Source: Fervidibacter sinensis
GTDB taxonomy: Bacteria; Armatimonadota; Fervidibacteria; Fervidibacterales; Fervidibacteraceae
Reading direction: 5' to 3' (one strand)
Length of the DNA: 64,000 nucleotides
Assembly: GCA_032161045.1 (NCBI GenBank)
Contig: JAVHTH010000010.1
Numbering within the stretch: the first letter of the stretch is position 1; every line of letters begins with the position of its first letter. The notes under the pieces are model-generated. The model worked only from the letters and a program-made list of their open reading frames with translations. It had not been told where the DNA came from and did not search any database. This document shows positions 1 to 8,622 of this stretch, in pieces. A program made the position numbers and the translations under genes.

Positions 1-2113
1 AGTCCACATCGCCTGGAACGAGTATCGTTCCCTGTTTTGATTCTCCATAAGTGATAGGTGTTGCTGTTGAAGGGTCATCATTAGGTTCTGTCGGATCTGC
101 AAGAACTCGCACAGTTGCTGGGTCGCTTTCGCCTTCATCGTAAACAACCGTTACTCGGTAAAAGAGAACTAACTGGTTTGGAGGTAAATTGGAGTCAACA
201 TAAGATGTTTGATCGGAAGGAAGGCTTGCAATTAAGTCGTAAGGACCTTGGATTTGTGTTGCCCTGTAAACTCTGTAACCTTGCAAATCTAAAGGTCTAA
301 TAAGGGGCTGTCTGGAAGCAAGTCTTCGGAATCGGTTGTTGTTAAAAACGCTTCCCCACTGAAGCGTCACAGTGTTGTCATCAGAGTTATAAGTTGCAAT
401 TAGGTTGGGAACTGAGCGCAACTTTAAGGTGATGGTGTAATGTCTCATCTTGTTGTCAAATGCTTTGCTGGTCACTTTCAAGTAAAAATCACCCGAATTA
501 GGCAGGACGAATTTAGGAATGAATGGGTCTTTGCTCCCGTTGTAATCGTCACTTTCTGCTAACACTGTTGAACCGTCGCTATCTAAAATCTGCAAAACAG
601 CATCAATTCCGGAGCCCAATGCTTCGGCTTGAATTTTTACAGTGATGACCGTATTCTGAGTTGCGCTGAACTTGAATAAGTCTATATCCTCGTCAGGTTC
701 AATCTTACCGAACAAAGTTTCTCCAAAAGCAATAAAAGTCGCCTGAACAGGAGTATCGTTGGGTTCGTTTTGGTCAGGAGCAAGAGGCAAAATGGATAGA
801 AAAGCATCAATTCGCCCCCAGCCGTAGTCGTTATCAGGTCCTGGAGCACCCAAATCCACAGCAGAGTTTTTCAAAAGGTTCTTGATATTTTCCACAGTAA
901 GTTCGGTGCCTTGTGCCCTTGCGAAAGATTGAATAAGCGCTACTGTCCCCACAACATGTGGACACGCCATTGAAGTGCCACTCCAGTACTCGTAACCTCC
1001 CCCAGGCACAGATGAAAGCACAAAATCTCCTGGGGCTGAAACATCTGGCTTTATGATTTCACCAATGCCAGTCCAGAAGACGGGACCGCGGCTTGAAAAG
1101 TCTGCAATATTGTCATTGATATCTGTTGCCCCCACGCCAAACGCCATTGGGTAGTCGCCAGGGGAGTTCGTTGTTTGAGGAGCGGGGCCGTCATTTCCTA
1201 TGGAAAAGGCAGGGAAAATGTTAGCAGCGATCCACGCATTGAGAGCATCTCGGAGGGAAGGATCCATGTCTGGAGAGTGGGAGCCAATATATCCCCATGA
1301 GTTGTTGACTACATCGGCGCCATCATCGGTAGAAGGATCACCATCAGGGTCAAGCATCCATTGCATACAAGCAAACATCCCTTCCTCCGTTGCCCCCTCA
1401 TCTTCGTCAAACAATCGAGCAACAATTAAAGTTACCCCAGGAGCAACCCCTATATGTATTCCACTTGCGTTTCCACCAGCGATAGTTCCTGAAACATGTG
1501 TTCCATGTCCATGCCAATCAGAAGGTAATGAACCTGGGTCGTAAGGGTCAAACCATCCATTTACAGGACGGAGTTTACCTGCTAAGTCAGGATGTGTGGG
1601 ATCAATTCCTGTATCAATGACACCGACAGTCACATTGGCGCCTCTAACACCAAAAGTATTCCAAACCTCTGGGACGCGAATTTTTTCCAAACCCCATGTA
1701 AAAGCCTGTTGAGGTCTTATCCCTCTTTGACGGCGGATAGGCTGGATAAGTCTGACTGGTCGTACTTTCTCCACCCTTAATACGGACGGATCTCGTTTTA
1801 ATGCTTCAATAACTTCTGAATCTGCCTTGACGGAGATGGCATTGACAATCCACAAAGACCTATATTGGTGGACTTTCCCTTCTTGCTGCCATTGCTGCAA
1901 GCGAGCAAGTATGGGGCGTTGGGTTCTCTGCGCTGTTTGCATTAACAACCTTTTGACTTCGGTTCGGTTACCTTTTACAGATAGGAGATTCGCTTTTTCC
2001 CGAAGGAACACAAGGTAAACAGTTTCTTGGGTCTGCGCCACCAACCCTGCCCATACGGCAATCACAGCTAGCAATAACCCAAGCGACAATACAACCACTG
2101 ACCGCTTCTCTAT
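1..2113 (-). CDS. Secreted subtilisin-like serine protease (peptidase S8), 3' end outside window
   Basis: A secreted subtilase, with 704 codons visible and the C-terminus beyond the window edge. The N-terminus is a signal peptide (basic MEKRS, then a long hydrophobic stretch ending near VAQT). An inhibitor I9-like propeptide follows (about residues 30-120), then the S8 domain with the full triad: Asp167 in VIDTGID, His203 in HGHGTHVSG and Ser381 in SGTSMACPH; the oxyanion Asn lies in VVNNSWG. After the catalytic domain come a bacterial pre-peptidase C-terminal-like domain (EPNDTP..., about 440-560) and a fibronectin-III-like stretch. The start is odd: a strong ribosome binding site (AAGGAGGG, 2122-2129) sits 8 nt before ATA at 2113, whereas the nearest standard starts, GTG at 2098 and GTG at 2146, are badly spaced. 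The gene is divergent from the sigma/anti-sigma/CHAT genes and may belong to the same response. Family assignment is near certain; the start codon is inferred. Confidence 0.93.
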   Translation of the reverse strand, partial: MEKRSVVVLSLGLLLAVIAVWAGLVAQTQETVYLVFLREKANLLSVKGNRTEVKRLLMQTAQRTQRPILARLQQWQQEGKVHQYRSLWIVNAISVKADSEVIEALKRDPSVLRVEKVRPVRLIQPIRRQRGIRPQQAFTWGLEKIRVPEVWNTFGVRGANVTVGVIDTGIDPTHPDLAGKLRPVNGWFDPYDPGSLPSDWHGHGTHVSGTIAGGNASGIHIGVAPGVTLIVARLFDEDEGATEEGMFACMQWMLDPDGDPSTDDGADVVNNSWGYIGSHSPDMDPSLRDALNAWIAANIFPAFSIGNDGPAPQTTNSPGDYPMAFGVGATDINDNIADFSSRGPVFWTGIGEIIKPDVSAPGDFVLSSVPGGGYEYWSGTSMACPHVVGTVALIQSFARAQGTELTVENIKNLLKNSAVDLGAPGPDNDYGWGRIDAFLSILPLAPDQNEPNDTPVQATFIAFGETLFGKIEPDEDIDLFKFSATQNTVITVKIQAEALGSGIDAVLQILDSDGSTVLAESDDYNGSKDPFIPKFVLPNSGDFYLKVTSKAFDNKMRHYTITLKLRSVPNLIATYNSDDNTVTLQWGSVFNNNRFRRLASRQPLIRPLDLQGYRVYRATQIQGPYDLIASLPSDQTSYVDSNLPPNQLVLFYRVTVVYDEGESDPATVRVLADPTEPNDDPSTATPITYGESKQGTILVPGDVD

Positions 2114-2174
2114 TTTTCGTTCCCTCCTTATAAAGAAGCCGTTCACACGCTCCCATATACATAGCGTCCGAAAT

Positions 2175-2266
2175 GGTGAAAAGTTAAGGTGAAAAGTTAA
2201 GAGGTGGGGTGATTGATGTTCTAAACATTGCAGAGTGGTCGTGACATAATAAGGGCAAAAAGTTAA
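2175..2266. promoter_or_regulatory. Tandem 13-bp repeats in the divergent subtilase/sigma-factor intergenic region
   Basis: GGTGAAAAGTTAA occurs twice head to tail (2175-2187 and 2188-2200). A third, slightly diverged copy (GCAAAAAGTTAA) is at 2255-2266. The copies lie between the divergent subtilase and ECF sigma genes. Direct repeats in such a position are typical of operator sites; which protein binds, and whether it is the adjacent sigma factor, is inference. Confidence 0.5.
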
Positions 2267-2348
2267 GGCGTATTTTGACCGCGAAGGGGAGATTTGAATA
2301 TTGCGGTCACAAGCAAAGAGCACTTAAAAATACGGGTAATGACAAAGT

Positions 2349-3017
2349 TTGCTGAAATTTTTAGAGGCGGTGAGGAGAGTGCAAAAGAGTAACAGGAAAA
2401 AGCCTGCTTTTGGGTTGTGCGGGGGTATCACTTTGGGTGAATTGAGGGACGAGAGAAAGTTTGACGATTTCGTTCGTCAATCATATGAGCGCTTGCTCGG
2501 CTTTGCTTATCAACTACTCGGAAATTGGGACGATGCTGAAGATGTTGTTCAAACCGTTTTTATGGAATTGTGGGAGTTAGTCACGAAGCGATTGAAAGAG
2601 CCAAACGCTAATGCCATCGCCGTCACATACCAATTAGTTAAGCGACGAACTTCTGATTTCCGAATCAAACAACCAAATTCCTTCAACCCAGAATGGTTAG
2701 AAGAGCCATTTTCCGAAGAGGCTTTTAGTGATGGGTTAAGTTGGGAGGAAGAAATGAAGGATGTGGAAGGCATAGTCATAGCCATTGAGAAAAGGAGAGC
2801 CATTCGCGAGTGTGGAAATCAACTGCAAGGAAGGGCACGAGATGTCTTCTCTTTATTTTTGAAGGGTGTTCCCCAAGTGGAAATTGCAAAGAATTTGGGC
2901 ATCAGCGCAGCGAGGGTGTCGCAGTTGATGAAAATTGTCTTCATTCAGTTGAAGCAGAAACTCCAAGAGATGGGCTACGATTGCAACGAAACCGTTAATG
3001 TGCCCTTAAAATTTTGA
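2349..3017 (+). CDS. ECF-type RNA polymerase sigma factor
   Basis: A sigma-70 family protein of the extracytoplasmic-function type, which directs RNA polymerase to a dedicated set of promoters. Region 2 is visible at about residues 37-78 (FDDFVRQSYERLLGFAYQ, then the DAEDVVQTVFMELW signature). A helix-turn-helix region 4 is at about 160-205 (RARDVFSLFLKGV, EIAKNLGISAARVSQL). There is no region 3, as expected for ECF factors. The start is uncertain: TTG at 2349 is the longest frame, no good ribosome binding site is seen there, and the conserved domain starts about 35 residues in. An anti-sigma factor follows directly, so the pair should form a sigma/anti-sigma switch. The downstream TPR-CHAT gene and the divergent subtilase are plausible targets. 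Confidence 0.87.
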   Translation: MLKFLEAVRRVQKSNRKKPAFGLCGGITLGELRDERKFDDFVRQSYERLLGFAYQLLGNWDDAEDVVQTVFMELWELVTKRLKEPNANAIAVTYQLVKRRTSDFRIKQPNSFNPEWLEEPFSEEAFSDGLSWEEEMKDVEGIVIAIEKRRAIRECGNQLQGRARDVFSLFLKGVPQVEIAKNLGISAARVSQLMKIVFIQLKQKLQEMGYDCNETVNVPLKF

Positions 3018-3092
3018 CTTTTCTGACGCTTAATTATTGGAGGTTGGAACGAAAGGTGGGAAATTCACTGCAAAGTTTGAAAGGTGAAAGCC

Positions 3093-4418
3093 ATGCGATG
3101 TGAAGATGTCCGTAAACGGATGTTGGATTATGTGATGGGCAAACTAACAGAGGCGGAAGTGACGGCGATAGATAAGCATCTTGACCGATGCGAAGATTGC
3201 ACGAAAGTAGTTGACAATTACCTTAACGAACTTGGGCTTTTCAACCTTGAACCAGAGAAAAACGAACTGTTTCGTTTGATGCGTATACCTATGCCGTCAC
3301 AGGAGCGAGTGAAAGCAGGTATAGAAGCAGTCCTTCAGGCTATTCATGGACCGAAGGCAATCGCTGAACACGAAGTTGCTCCAACTGTCAAGGAACAAAA
3401 GTCCAAGACTGCATCATGGGCAGAACAATTTGGGGCTTTGGTCAGGCAATTTGCAACTTATTGGGTTTACGGCTTAGCAACTGTTGCAGTTGCAGGTTTG
3501 ATCATCTTCGCGTGGAACGAACATGCTCAGCGGAAAGCATTTGAGCATCAAATTGCTTCCCTTCAAATGCAAGTGAATTTGTTGAGGCGACAAAATGAAG
3601 CCGTGAAACGAGAGAACGAAACATTGCAACGCAAATTGGAACAAGCATTGTTAGAGCGTCAGCGAACTCAAAGGGTGTTTGAGGAAAGGCAAAAGCAATT
3701 GGAAAAGAGGTTAGCCCAGCAAGTTTTTGTTTTGGTGCGGGATAGAGCGGGAGCGGTTACAATCAACGCTGATGGCACAGTGCGATTGGAAGGGAGACAA
3801 ATTTTGCCTTTGCCTTTCGCCCAACAAGTGAAAGAGTTAATCACCACAGGTGCAGTGAAGCCGTCAAAACCGGCACTTCTTGCAATGGCGACTTTGAACA
3901 GCGGTTTGATGCTAAATACGCTGCGAAGCGCAAAGGTTGAAACATCTCAAAAGCCCATCCCCATTAGCCCTGTCCTTACCGCTGTTCGTTCTGTCTGTCC
4001 AAAACTGCAATGGAAACCCGTTGAGGGGGCAAAGGGATACAAGGTGATGATTGTTGACAAGAATGACAAACTCCTTTGGCAAACAAAAGTTGAGGCAGAA
4101 ACGAAGGTGATTGTGCCTTCAGGTGTCTTACGCAGGGGGCAAGTTTACTTCTGGCAAGTAGAAGCCTTTTTAAATGAGCAATCCAACTTGTCGCCTGTTG
4201 TCGGTTTTTGGGTGCTCAGTGAGGAAGAGTTGAAGGAAGTGACAAAAGCAGAACGAAAATTTCAAGGTTCGGCATTGGTTCTCGCCAGCCTTTACGCTCA
4301 TCATGGGCTCTACGAAGAGGCGCTCGCTCAAATTGAACGACTTTCGGAAATGAACCCTACAAGTCCCTTCGTGCAAGGGATTTTGAATAACTTGGAGCGA
4401 CAATTGGGCAGGGAGTGA
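3093..4418 (+). CDS. Membrane anti-sigma factor with zinc finger, coiled coil, Fn3-like and TPR-like regions
   Basis: A 441-residue protein predicted to hold the upstream sigma factor at the membrane. The N-terminus carries the zinc-binding anti-sigma motif: Cys3, then His29-x3-Cys33-x2-Cys36 in HLDRCEDC. One membrane helix lies at about 122-146 (VYGLATVAVAGLIIFAW). Next are a heptad-rich coiled coil (about 150-215), a beta-rich fibronectin-like segment (about 290-375, LQWKPVEGAKGYKVMI...FWQVEAF) and a C-terminal helical TPR-like hairpin (ALVLASLYAHHGLYEEALAQI). This places the zinc finger in the cytoplasm and a large sensor-like part outside. ATG 3093 was chosen because AAGGTG lies 6 nt upstream; GTG 3084 is an in-frame alternative. 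It sits 75 nt after the sigma gene. What it senses cannot be read from the sequence. Confidence 0.85.
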   Translation: MRCEDVRKRMLDYVMGKLTEAEVTAIDKHLDRCEDCTKVVDNYLNELGLFNLEPEKNELFRLMRIPMPSQERVKAGIEAVLQAIHGPKAIAEHEVAPTVKEQKSKTASWAEQFGALVRQFATYWVYGLATVAVAGLIIFAWNEHAQRKAFEHQIASLQMQVNLLRRQNEAVKRENETLQRKLEQALLERQRTQRVFEERQKQLEKRLAQQVFVLVRDRAGAVTINADGTVRLEGRQILPLPFAQQVKELITTGAVKPSKPALLAMATLNSGLMLNTLRSAKVETSQKPIPISPVLTAVRSVCPKLQWKPVEGAKGYKVMIVDKNDKLLWQTKVEAETKVIVPSGVLRRGQVYFWQVEAFLNEQSNLSPVVGFWVLSEEELKEVTKAERKFQGSALVLASLYAHHGLYEEALAQIERLSEMNPTSPFVQGILNNLERQLGRE

Positions 4419-4531
4419 CGAAAGCGCCTTTTATTGCAAATAGTTTTGCCTTACCAATTTCCGTCGTAACGAAAATTTTTCTTTAGGTACAAATTTTGCC
4501 AGTTTACGCTGTGAAATGGGAGGGTGAGAAC

Positions 4532-6337
4532 ATGAAAGGTCGCAGCCAATGCAAAGCGGTTTGGGTCTTTGTTTTATGCTGCTTTGCCTTCTGTCTCGCT
4601 TCGCCCTCAACCCCTGAAAGCCCCCGAACTGGCGAAGAAGAAGTGTTGAAGTCGCTTGTTGAACGCTTTTTCACTGCTTACGAAAAAGAAGACTTAGAGG
4701 GCTTAATGAGCCTTTGGAGCGAAAAATCCCCAGATTACGCCGAGCGCAAAAAGGTTATGAAGGAACTTTTTGACTTGCGTGACTATACTTTCGCTAACTT
4801 GATCATCAAGCAAATTCAGTTTGAAGGTGATAAAGCCAGGTTGAGAGTTTGTATCGCTTTGACCGAGATTGAGCCAAAAACGAGGATGCAAAGCACGCGC
4901 AATTTAGACCGAATTTTCGTTTGCGTTAAGGAAGAAGGTATCTGGAAAATTTGGCGCTATTACCCAACTTCCGAAGAACTTGTCCATGCTTTGTTGCGAG
5001 TAGAGACTGATGAAGAGCGGGAAAAGTTGCTGGCAAAAGAAAGCGAGTTAGTGAATTTTGAGTTGGTTCGCGTCCTTTTGATTTGGGGTGACAAAGAACT
5101 GGAACAAGAAAACTTTCAACACGCCCTTGCAATTTATCAGTTGGCGAACAAGATTGCACAGCGTATTGGCGATGAGGAAGGTCTCATCCTTTCTCTCAAC
5201 AGGGAGGGCGATACTTTGGCTTTGATGGGACAGATTAAGGAAGCGGCAGAGAAATACGAGGCTAACATCGTCACGCTTAAGGGGTTTATAAAAAGTCATC
5301 AGGAAGGAGGTTCAAACCAGCAGGTACATGATTTGTCTGTGCTTTTGGCAAATCTGCTTCACAGACTTGGAATTTTCTATAAAACACGCTATGGCGATCC
5401 TGAAAGGACATTAGCCAAGTTTCAGGAAATGTTAGCCATTGGGAAGCAGATAGGCGATCGTTGGATAGAGGCTGAAGGGCACAATTGTGTTGGTGGGGAG
5501 TTGATTGGTTTCGGCAGGATTGCTCAAGGTATACAGGAGATGGAAGAAGCCATTAGAATTTACGAGGATTTGCTCCGACAGAACCCTAACCCCAGAATTC
5601 GCGAATGCTACCTTGTTGCCTTAAATCATCTCGCTTCCACTTACAGTTCCATTCACCTTTTCCCACAAGCGATAGAGCGCTATGAAAAGAGCCTTAAGAT
5701 TTCCCGAGAAGTTAGTTACAAAGTTGGTGAAATGGGCGCTTTGTGGGGCATTGGGATGGTTTACGCTGGTCAGGGGGACTTTAAAAAGGCAATTGAACAT
5801 TTTGAGCAAAGCCTGAAAATGGCACGAGAAGAAAAGCACTTTGCTTGGATAGTGACCAATCTGGGTTCTCTCGCTGATACTTATCGGGAACTTAGAGACT
5901 ACGATAAGGCACTTGCATATGCACAAGAGCAGTTGGAATTTGCACGGGAAGTCCGTTCACCGCTGTGGGAAATTGGTTCGTTGTCGTTAATCATTTCCAT
6001 CCTTGTCCGTAAGGGCGATACTGCTAAAGCGAGAATTTACGCTGAAGAGGCTCGGAAAAAGTTGGAGTATTTGGGATTGTCGGAGGAAATGCTCGGTGCT
6101 GCAATTGGGGACATATACCGAGCGGAGGGGAAATGGGAACAAGCCATTGACGCTTACCTCAGATACCTTACTCATCTTGAGCAGCGTTTCCCATTTGAAA
6201 CCGACCCGCAAACCAAATTGTTACACCTTGAGAGAGCGTGGTCGGAAGTTTACGGCAACCTTATATCCTGCTTTTTGCGCTTCGTCGTTACGAGGAGGCA
6301 TTGCAATTTTTGGAGAGAGCGAAAGCAAGGATTTTGA
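4532..6337 (+). CDS. TPR-repeat protein, N-terminal part of a frameshifted TPR-CHAT protein
   Basis: This frame encodes the N-terminal 601 residues of what looks like one TPR-CHAT protein. A signal-peptide-like start (WVFVLCCFAFCLAS) is followed by an NTF2/SnoaL-like domain of about 100 residues (LVERFFTAYEKEDLEGLMSLW). A long run of tetratricopeptide repeats comes next (for example QHALAIYQLANKIAQRIGDEEG, about 190-560). Homology to the TPR-CHAT layout runs to LERAWSEVYGNLISCFL near 6275, after which this frame reads unrelated sequence and stops at 6337. The continuation (RYEEALQFLERAKARIL) is in the next frame, so a one-base shift lies at roughly 6270-6290, near a T5 run. This may be a real mutation, a recoding site or a sequence error. 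ATG 4532 has GGGAGGGTGAG upstream; TTG 4496 is an upstream alternative. It probably belongs to the sigma/anti-sigma locus. Confidence 0.82.
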   Translation: MKGRSQCKAVWVFVLCCFAFCLASPSTPESPRTGEEEVLKSLVERFFTAYEKEDLEGLMSLWSEKSPDYAERKKVMKELFDLRDYTFANLIIKQIQFEGDKARLRVCIALTEIEPKTRMQSTRNLDRIFVCVKEEGIWKIWRYYPTSEELVHALLRVETDEEREKLLAKESELVNFELVRVLLIWGDKELEQENFQHALAIYQLANKIAQRIGDEEGLILSLNREGDTLALMGQIKEAAEKYEANIVTLKGFIKSHQEGGSNQQVHDLSVLLANLLHRLGIFYKTRYGDPERTLAKFQEMLAIGKQIGDRWIEAEGHNCVGGELIGFGRIAQGIQEMEEAIRIYEDLLRQNPNPRIRECYLVALNHLASTYSSIHLFPQAIERYEKSLKISREVSYKVGEMGALWGIGMVYAGQGDFKKAIEHFEQSLKMAREEKHFAWIVTNLGSLADTYRELRDYDKALAYAQEQLEFAREVRSPLWEIGSLSLIISILVRKGDTAKARIYAEEARKKLEYLGLSEEMLGAAIGDIYRAEGKWEQAIDAYLRYLTHLEQRFPFETDPQTKLLHLERAWSEVYGNLISCFLRFVVTRRHCNFWRERKQGF

Positions 6338-7695
6338 CGGAAATTTTGCGAAAGGGAAAGGTGGACATCAGTAAAAACATGACTGAGGGGGAAAGGCAAA
6401 GAGAGCGAGAACTAAACGCTCGCATCGTCCAAGCCAATGCTGAGTTGAGGTCACTTCTTTCCCAAAGACAAACCGACCAAGCAAAATTGGATGAAGTTTG
6501 TAAGCGATTAAATTCAGCCCGTCAAGAGTATGACGCTTTTCGGCGCAGCCTTTACTTGAAGTATCCTCAATTGGCTTTTCAGCGTGGTGAAGTTCAACCT
6601 TTGACTTTACAGCAAATTTTTCACTGGCTTCAAAGTGTGAAGGCAAAAGATGTGCTTGTGTTGGAATATCTCGTGTTGGATGAGCGGACATGGCTGTTCG
6701 TGCTACACGGGTCGGGAAATTTTCAGGTTTACCCAATTGACATCTCCCGCGAAGAGTTAGAGCGGAGAATTGAGGCTTTGAAATCAGCCATTCACCAAAA
6801 GGAGGAGGGAAAGGTCGGTGCACTTACCGCTTTTGAAAGGGCAATAAGGCAATTGGACATCCTAATTAAGCCCGTAATGCAACAAATTAATAGGGCAAAA
6901 CAAGTTTGCATCGTCCCTGATGACATTTTGTGGGAAGTTCCTTTTGCTGCTCTCAAGACGCCTAAAGGTCGCTATCTTGTTGAGGTTTGTTCTGTCTTTT
7001 ACGCCCCATCCATCACTTCCCTGAAAGCGATGCAAGAGATGAAGGAAATGAAGAAGCCATCAAAAACCCTGTTGGCGATGGCGCCTTTCGCCTATCCTGA
7101 GGGGAGCAAGCAAGCCATCCGAACCATCCCGCTGGTAGGCACTTTTGGTCCTTTGCCGGCCAGTCTTAAGGAAGTTTCAACTTTGGCAAAACTTTACAGT
7201 GTAAAACCTTACTTGCGTGAAGAAGCGAGGGAAAGTCAAGTGAAAACGAAAGGGCATCAAGTTGGCATCCTTCACTTTGCAACCCATGCGTTCTTTGAAC
7301 CGTCGCAAGGTCTGTATTCGGGCATAGTTTTGGCAGAGGAGAAAGGTGAAGACGGTTTTTTGGAAGCAAGGGAAATTGTTGATTTGAACTTGCATGCGGA
7401 TTTGGTTGTCCTATCTGCTTGCGAGACAGCAAAAGGTAAAATCCATCGCGGTGAAGGACTGATTGGTTTGACTTGGGCTTTCTTTGTTGCTGGATGCGCT
7501 TCAACAATCGTGAGCCAATGGAAAGTTATGGATGAAAGCACAGCAGAACTGATGACGACTTTTTATAGTCACTTGAAGGCTGGAGCGAGTAAGGCAGAAG
7601 CCCTGCGTCAAGCACAATTGCATCTACTGCGCAATCGCAAATTTGCTCATCCCTTCTTCTGGTCCCCTTTCATCCTCATCGGCAATTGGCATTAA
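6238..7695 (+). CDS. CHAT-domain (caspase-like) protease part of the frameshifted TPR-CHAT protein
   Basis: This is the C-terminal half of the protein begun at 4532. Its first ~15 residues from GTG 6238 are out-of-frame read-through; meaningful sequence starts at RRYEEALQFLERAKARIL (about 6286). A coiled-coil stretch follows, then the CHAT domain, a caspase-clan cysteine peptidase fold. The catalytic pair is visible: His350 in LHFATHAFFEP (nt 7285-7287) and Cys395 in LVVLSACETAKGK (nt 7420-7422). The typical C-terminal CHAT motifs GEGLIGLTWAFFVAGC and SQWKVMDESTAELM are present. No start codon with a ribosome binding site is seen, so it is probably not translated alone. CHAT proteases in other bacteria act in programmed-cell-death-like and defence pathways; here the sigma factor, anti-sigma factor and subtilase neighbours suggest a signalling role, which is inference. 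Confidence 0.87.
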   Translation: MVGSLRQPYILLFALRRYEEALQFLERAKARILTEILRKGKVDISKNMTEGERQRERELNARIVQANAELRSLLSQRQTDQAKLDEVCKRLNSARQEYDAFRRSLYLKYPQLAFQRGEVQPLTLQQIFHWLQSVKAKDVLVLEYLVLDERTWLFVLHGSGNFQVYPIDISREELERRIEALKSAIHQKEEGKVGALTAFERAIRQLDILIKPVMQQINRAKQVCIVPDDILWEVPFAALKTPKGRYLVEVCSVFYAPSITSLKAMQEMKEMKKPSKTLLAMAPFAYPEGSKQAIRTIPLVGTFGPLPASLKEVSTLAKLYSVKPYLREEARESQVKTKGHQVGILHFATHAFFEPSQGLYSGIVLAEEKGEDGFLEAREIVDLNLHADLVVLSACETAKGKIHRGEGLIGLTWAFFVAGCASTIVSQWKVMDESTAELMTTFYSHLKAGASKAEALRQAQLHLLRNRKFAHPFFWSPFILIGNWH

Positions 7696-7765
7696 ATGGA
7701 AGAAGGAAAGCGTGGTGCAAAATTGTAAGAAAGAAGACACGAGTGGGGATGAGGTGTAAAAACTA

Positions 7766-8431
7766 ATGGGCGAGGAGCAAAGTTCAAATCCAGTATTACC
7801 AATTACCGCCATTATTCTTGCCGCTGGGCAGGGCAGTAGGATGGGGGGCGGAAAACTTCTGCTTCCATTGGGCGATGCTACAGTGATTGAGCGAACGGTG
7901 CAAAGTTTGCTTTCTGCCCATGTCAGCGATTTAGTCGTTGTCATAGGAGTTTACGGCTTAGCCATTGAGTATCATTTGCGAAAACTTCCCGTCCGGTTCG
8001 TAATCAATCCCGACCCTTCATCGGATATGGCTGAAAGCATTAGGTGTGGGCTGAGAGTTGTCAACCCAACCCAAATTGAGGCGTTTCTTATCTTGCCAGC
8101 CGATATGCCCCTTGTCATGCCTGAGACCGTTCGCATTCTCGTTACTTCACTCCTTGACAGCAACAAATCTATCGCTGTGCCCGTTTTCCATAACCGTCGT
8201 GGTCACCCTGTGGTCTTCCGCTCAAACCTTTACGAACTCACTCTCAACTTCCGTAGCCCTCAAGGAATTCGTCCATTGGTTCACGGTGACCCATCGCAAG
8301 TTTTGCTGGTTGAAGTCAGTGACGAAGGTGTCATTGCAGACCTTGACAATTGGGATGATTACCGTCGGCTATTGAAATTGTGGGCACAAAGAAGAAGCCC
8401 CGCCCAATTGGGCGGGGATGAAGCAAGATAA
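7766..8431 (+). CDS. MobA/MocA-like NTP transferase
   Basis: A 221-residue nucleotidyltransferase of the MobA/MocA Rossmann family, which in characterised members attaches CMP or GMP to molybdopterin. The nucleotide-binding signature is clear: LAAGQGSRMG followed by GKLLLPLG (residues about 18-36). The metal-binding PADMP motif is at about 111-115, and RRGHPVVF is a family-typical later motif. Length is normal. No molybdenum cofactor synthesis or molybdoenzyme genes are in the window, so the natural substrate is uncertain. The ATG at 7766 is preceded by GAGGTG. The last residues (RRSPAQLGGDEAR) are encoded by a perfect palindrome, so the C-terminal tail may have been extended by a repeat. Confidence 0.82.
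   Translation: MGEEQSSNPVLPITAIILAAGQGSRMGGGKLLLPLGDATVIERTVQSLLSAHVSDLVVVIGVYGLAIEYHLRKLPVRFVINPDPSSDMAESIRCGLRVVNPTQIEAFLILPADMPLVMPETVRILVTSLLDSNKSIAVPVFHNRRGHPVVFRSNLYELTLNFRSPQGIRPLVHGDPSQVLLVEVSDEGVIADLDNWDDYRRLLKLWAQRRSPAQLGGDEAR
8397..8418. repeat. Perfect GC-rich palindrome at the 3' end of the MobA-like gene
   Basis: CCCCGCCC-AATT-GGGCGGGG forms a hairpin around a 4-nt centre and lies inside the final codons of the gene. No T tract follows, so it is not a standard terminator; it resembles the palindromic elements seen elsewhere in the window. Confidence 0.55.
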
Positions 8432-8543
8432 GTGCGCTGGGCTGAGCGTTCCCCACTCGGCGATGCAAGCGCCATTTATATATGATGCTGCAAATCAAAC
8501 GAAAGTTCCAAAACCGCGAGATCAGCAAGCGCTGGGTATAGCA

Positions 8544-8572
8544 TTGTCAACCCTGCGATGCTAAAATGTTAT
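8544..8572 (+). promoter_or_regulatory. Possible sigma-70 promoter for the ferritin-like gene
   Basis: TTGTCA (8544-8549) and TGTTAT (8567-8572) are separated by 17 nt, matching five and four of six consensus bases. They lie about 50 nt before the start of the ferritin-like gene. A small hairpin (CCTTCCGTTCGGAGG) is in the leader. No transcription data are available. Confidence 0.4.
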
Positions 8573-8622
8573 CGCCTTCCGTTCGGAGGGTGGATGTGAA
8601 TTTCTTGCGGAGGTGAGGAAGT

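Noticed and set aside
2339..2392. A 17-codon ORF (MTKFAEIFRGGEESAKE) overlapping the sigma gene start as a leader peptide
   Set aside because: No ribosome binding site and no attenuator-type structure; it could be chance.
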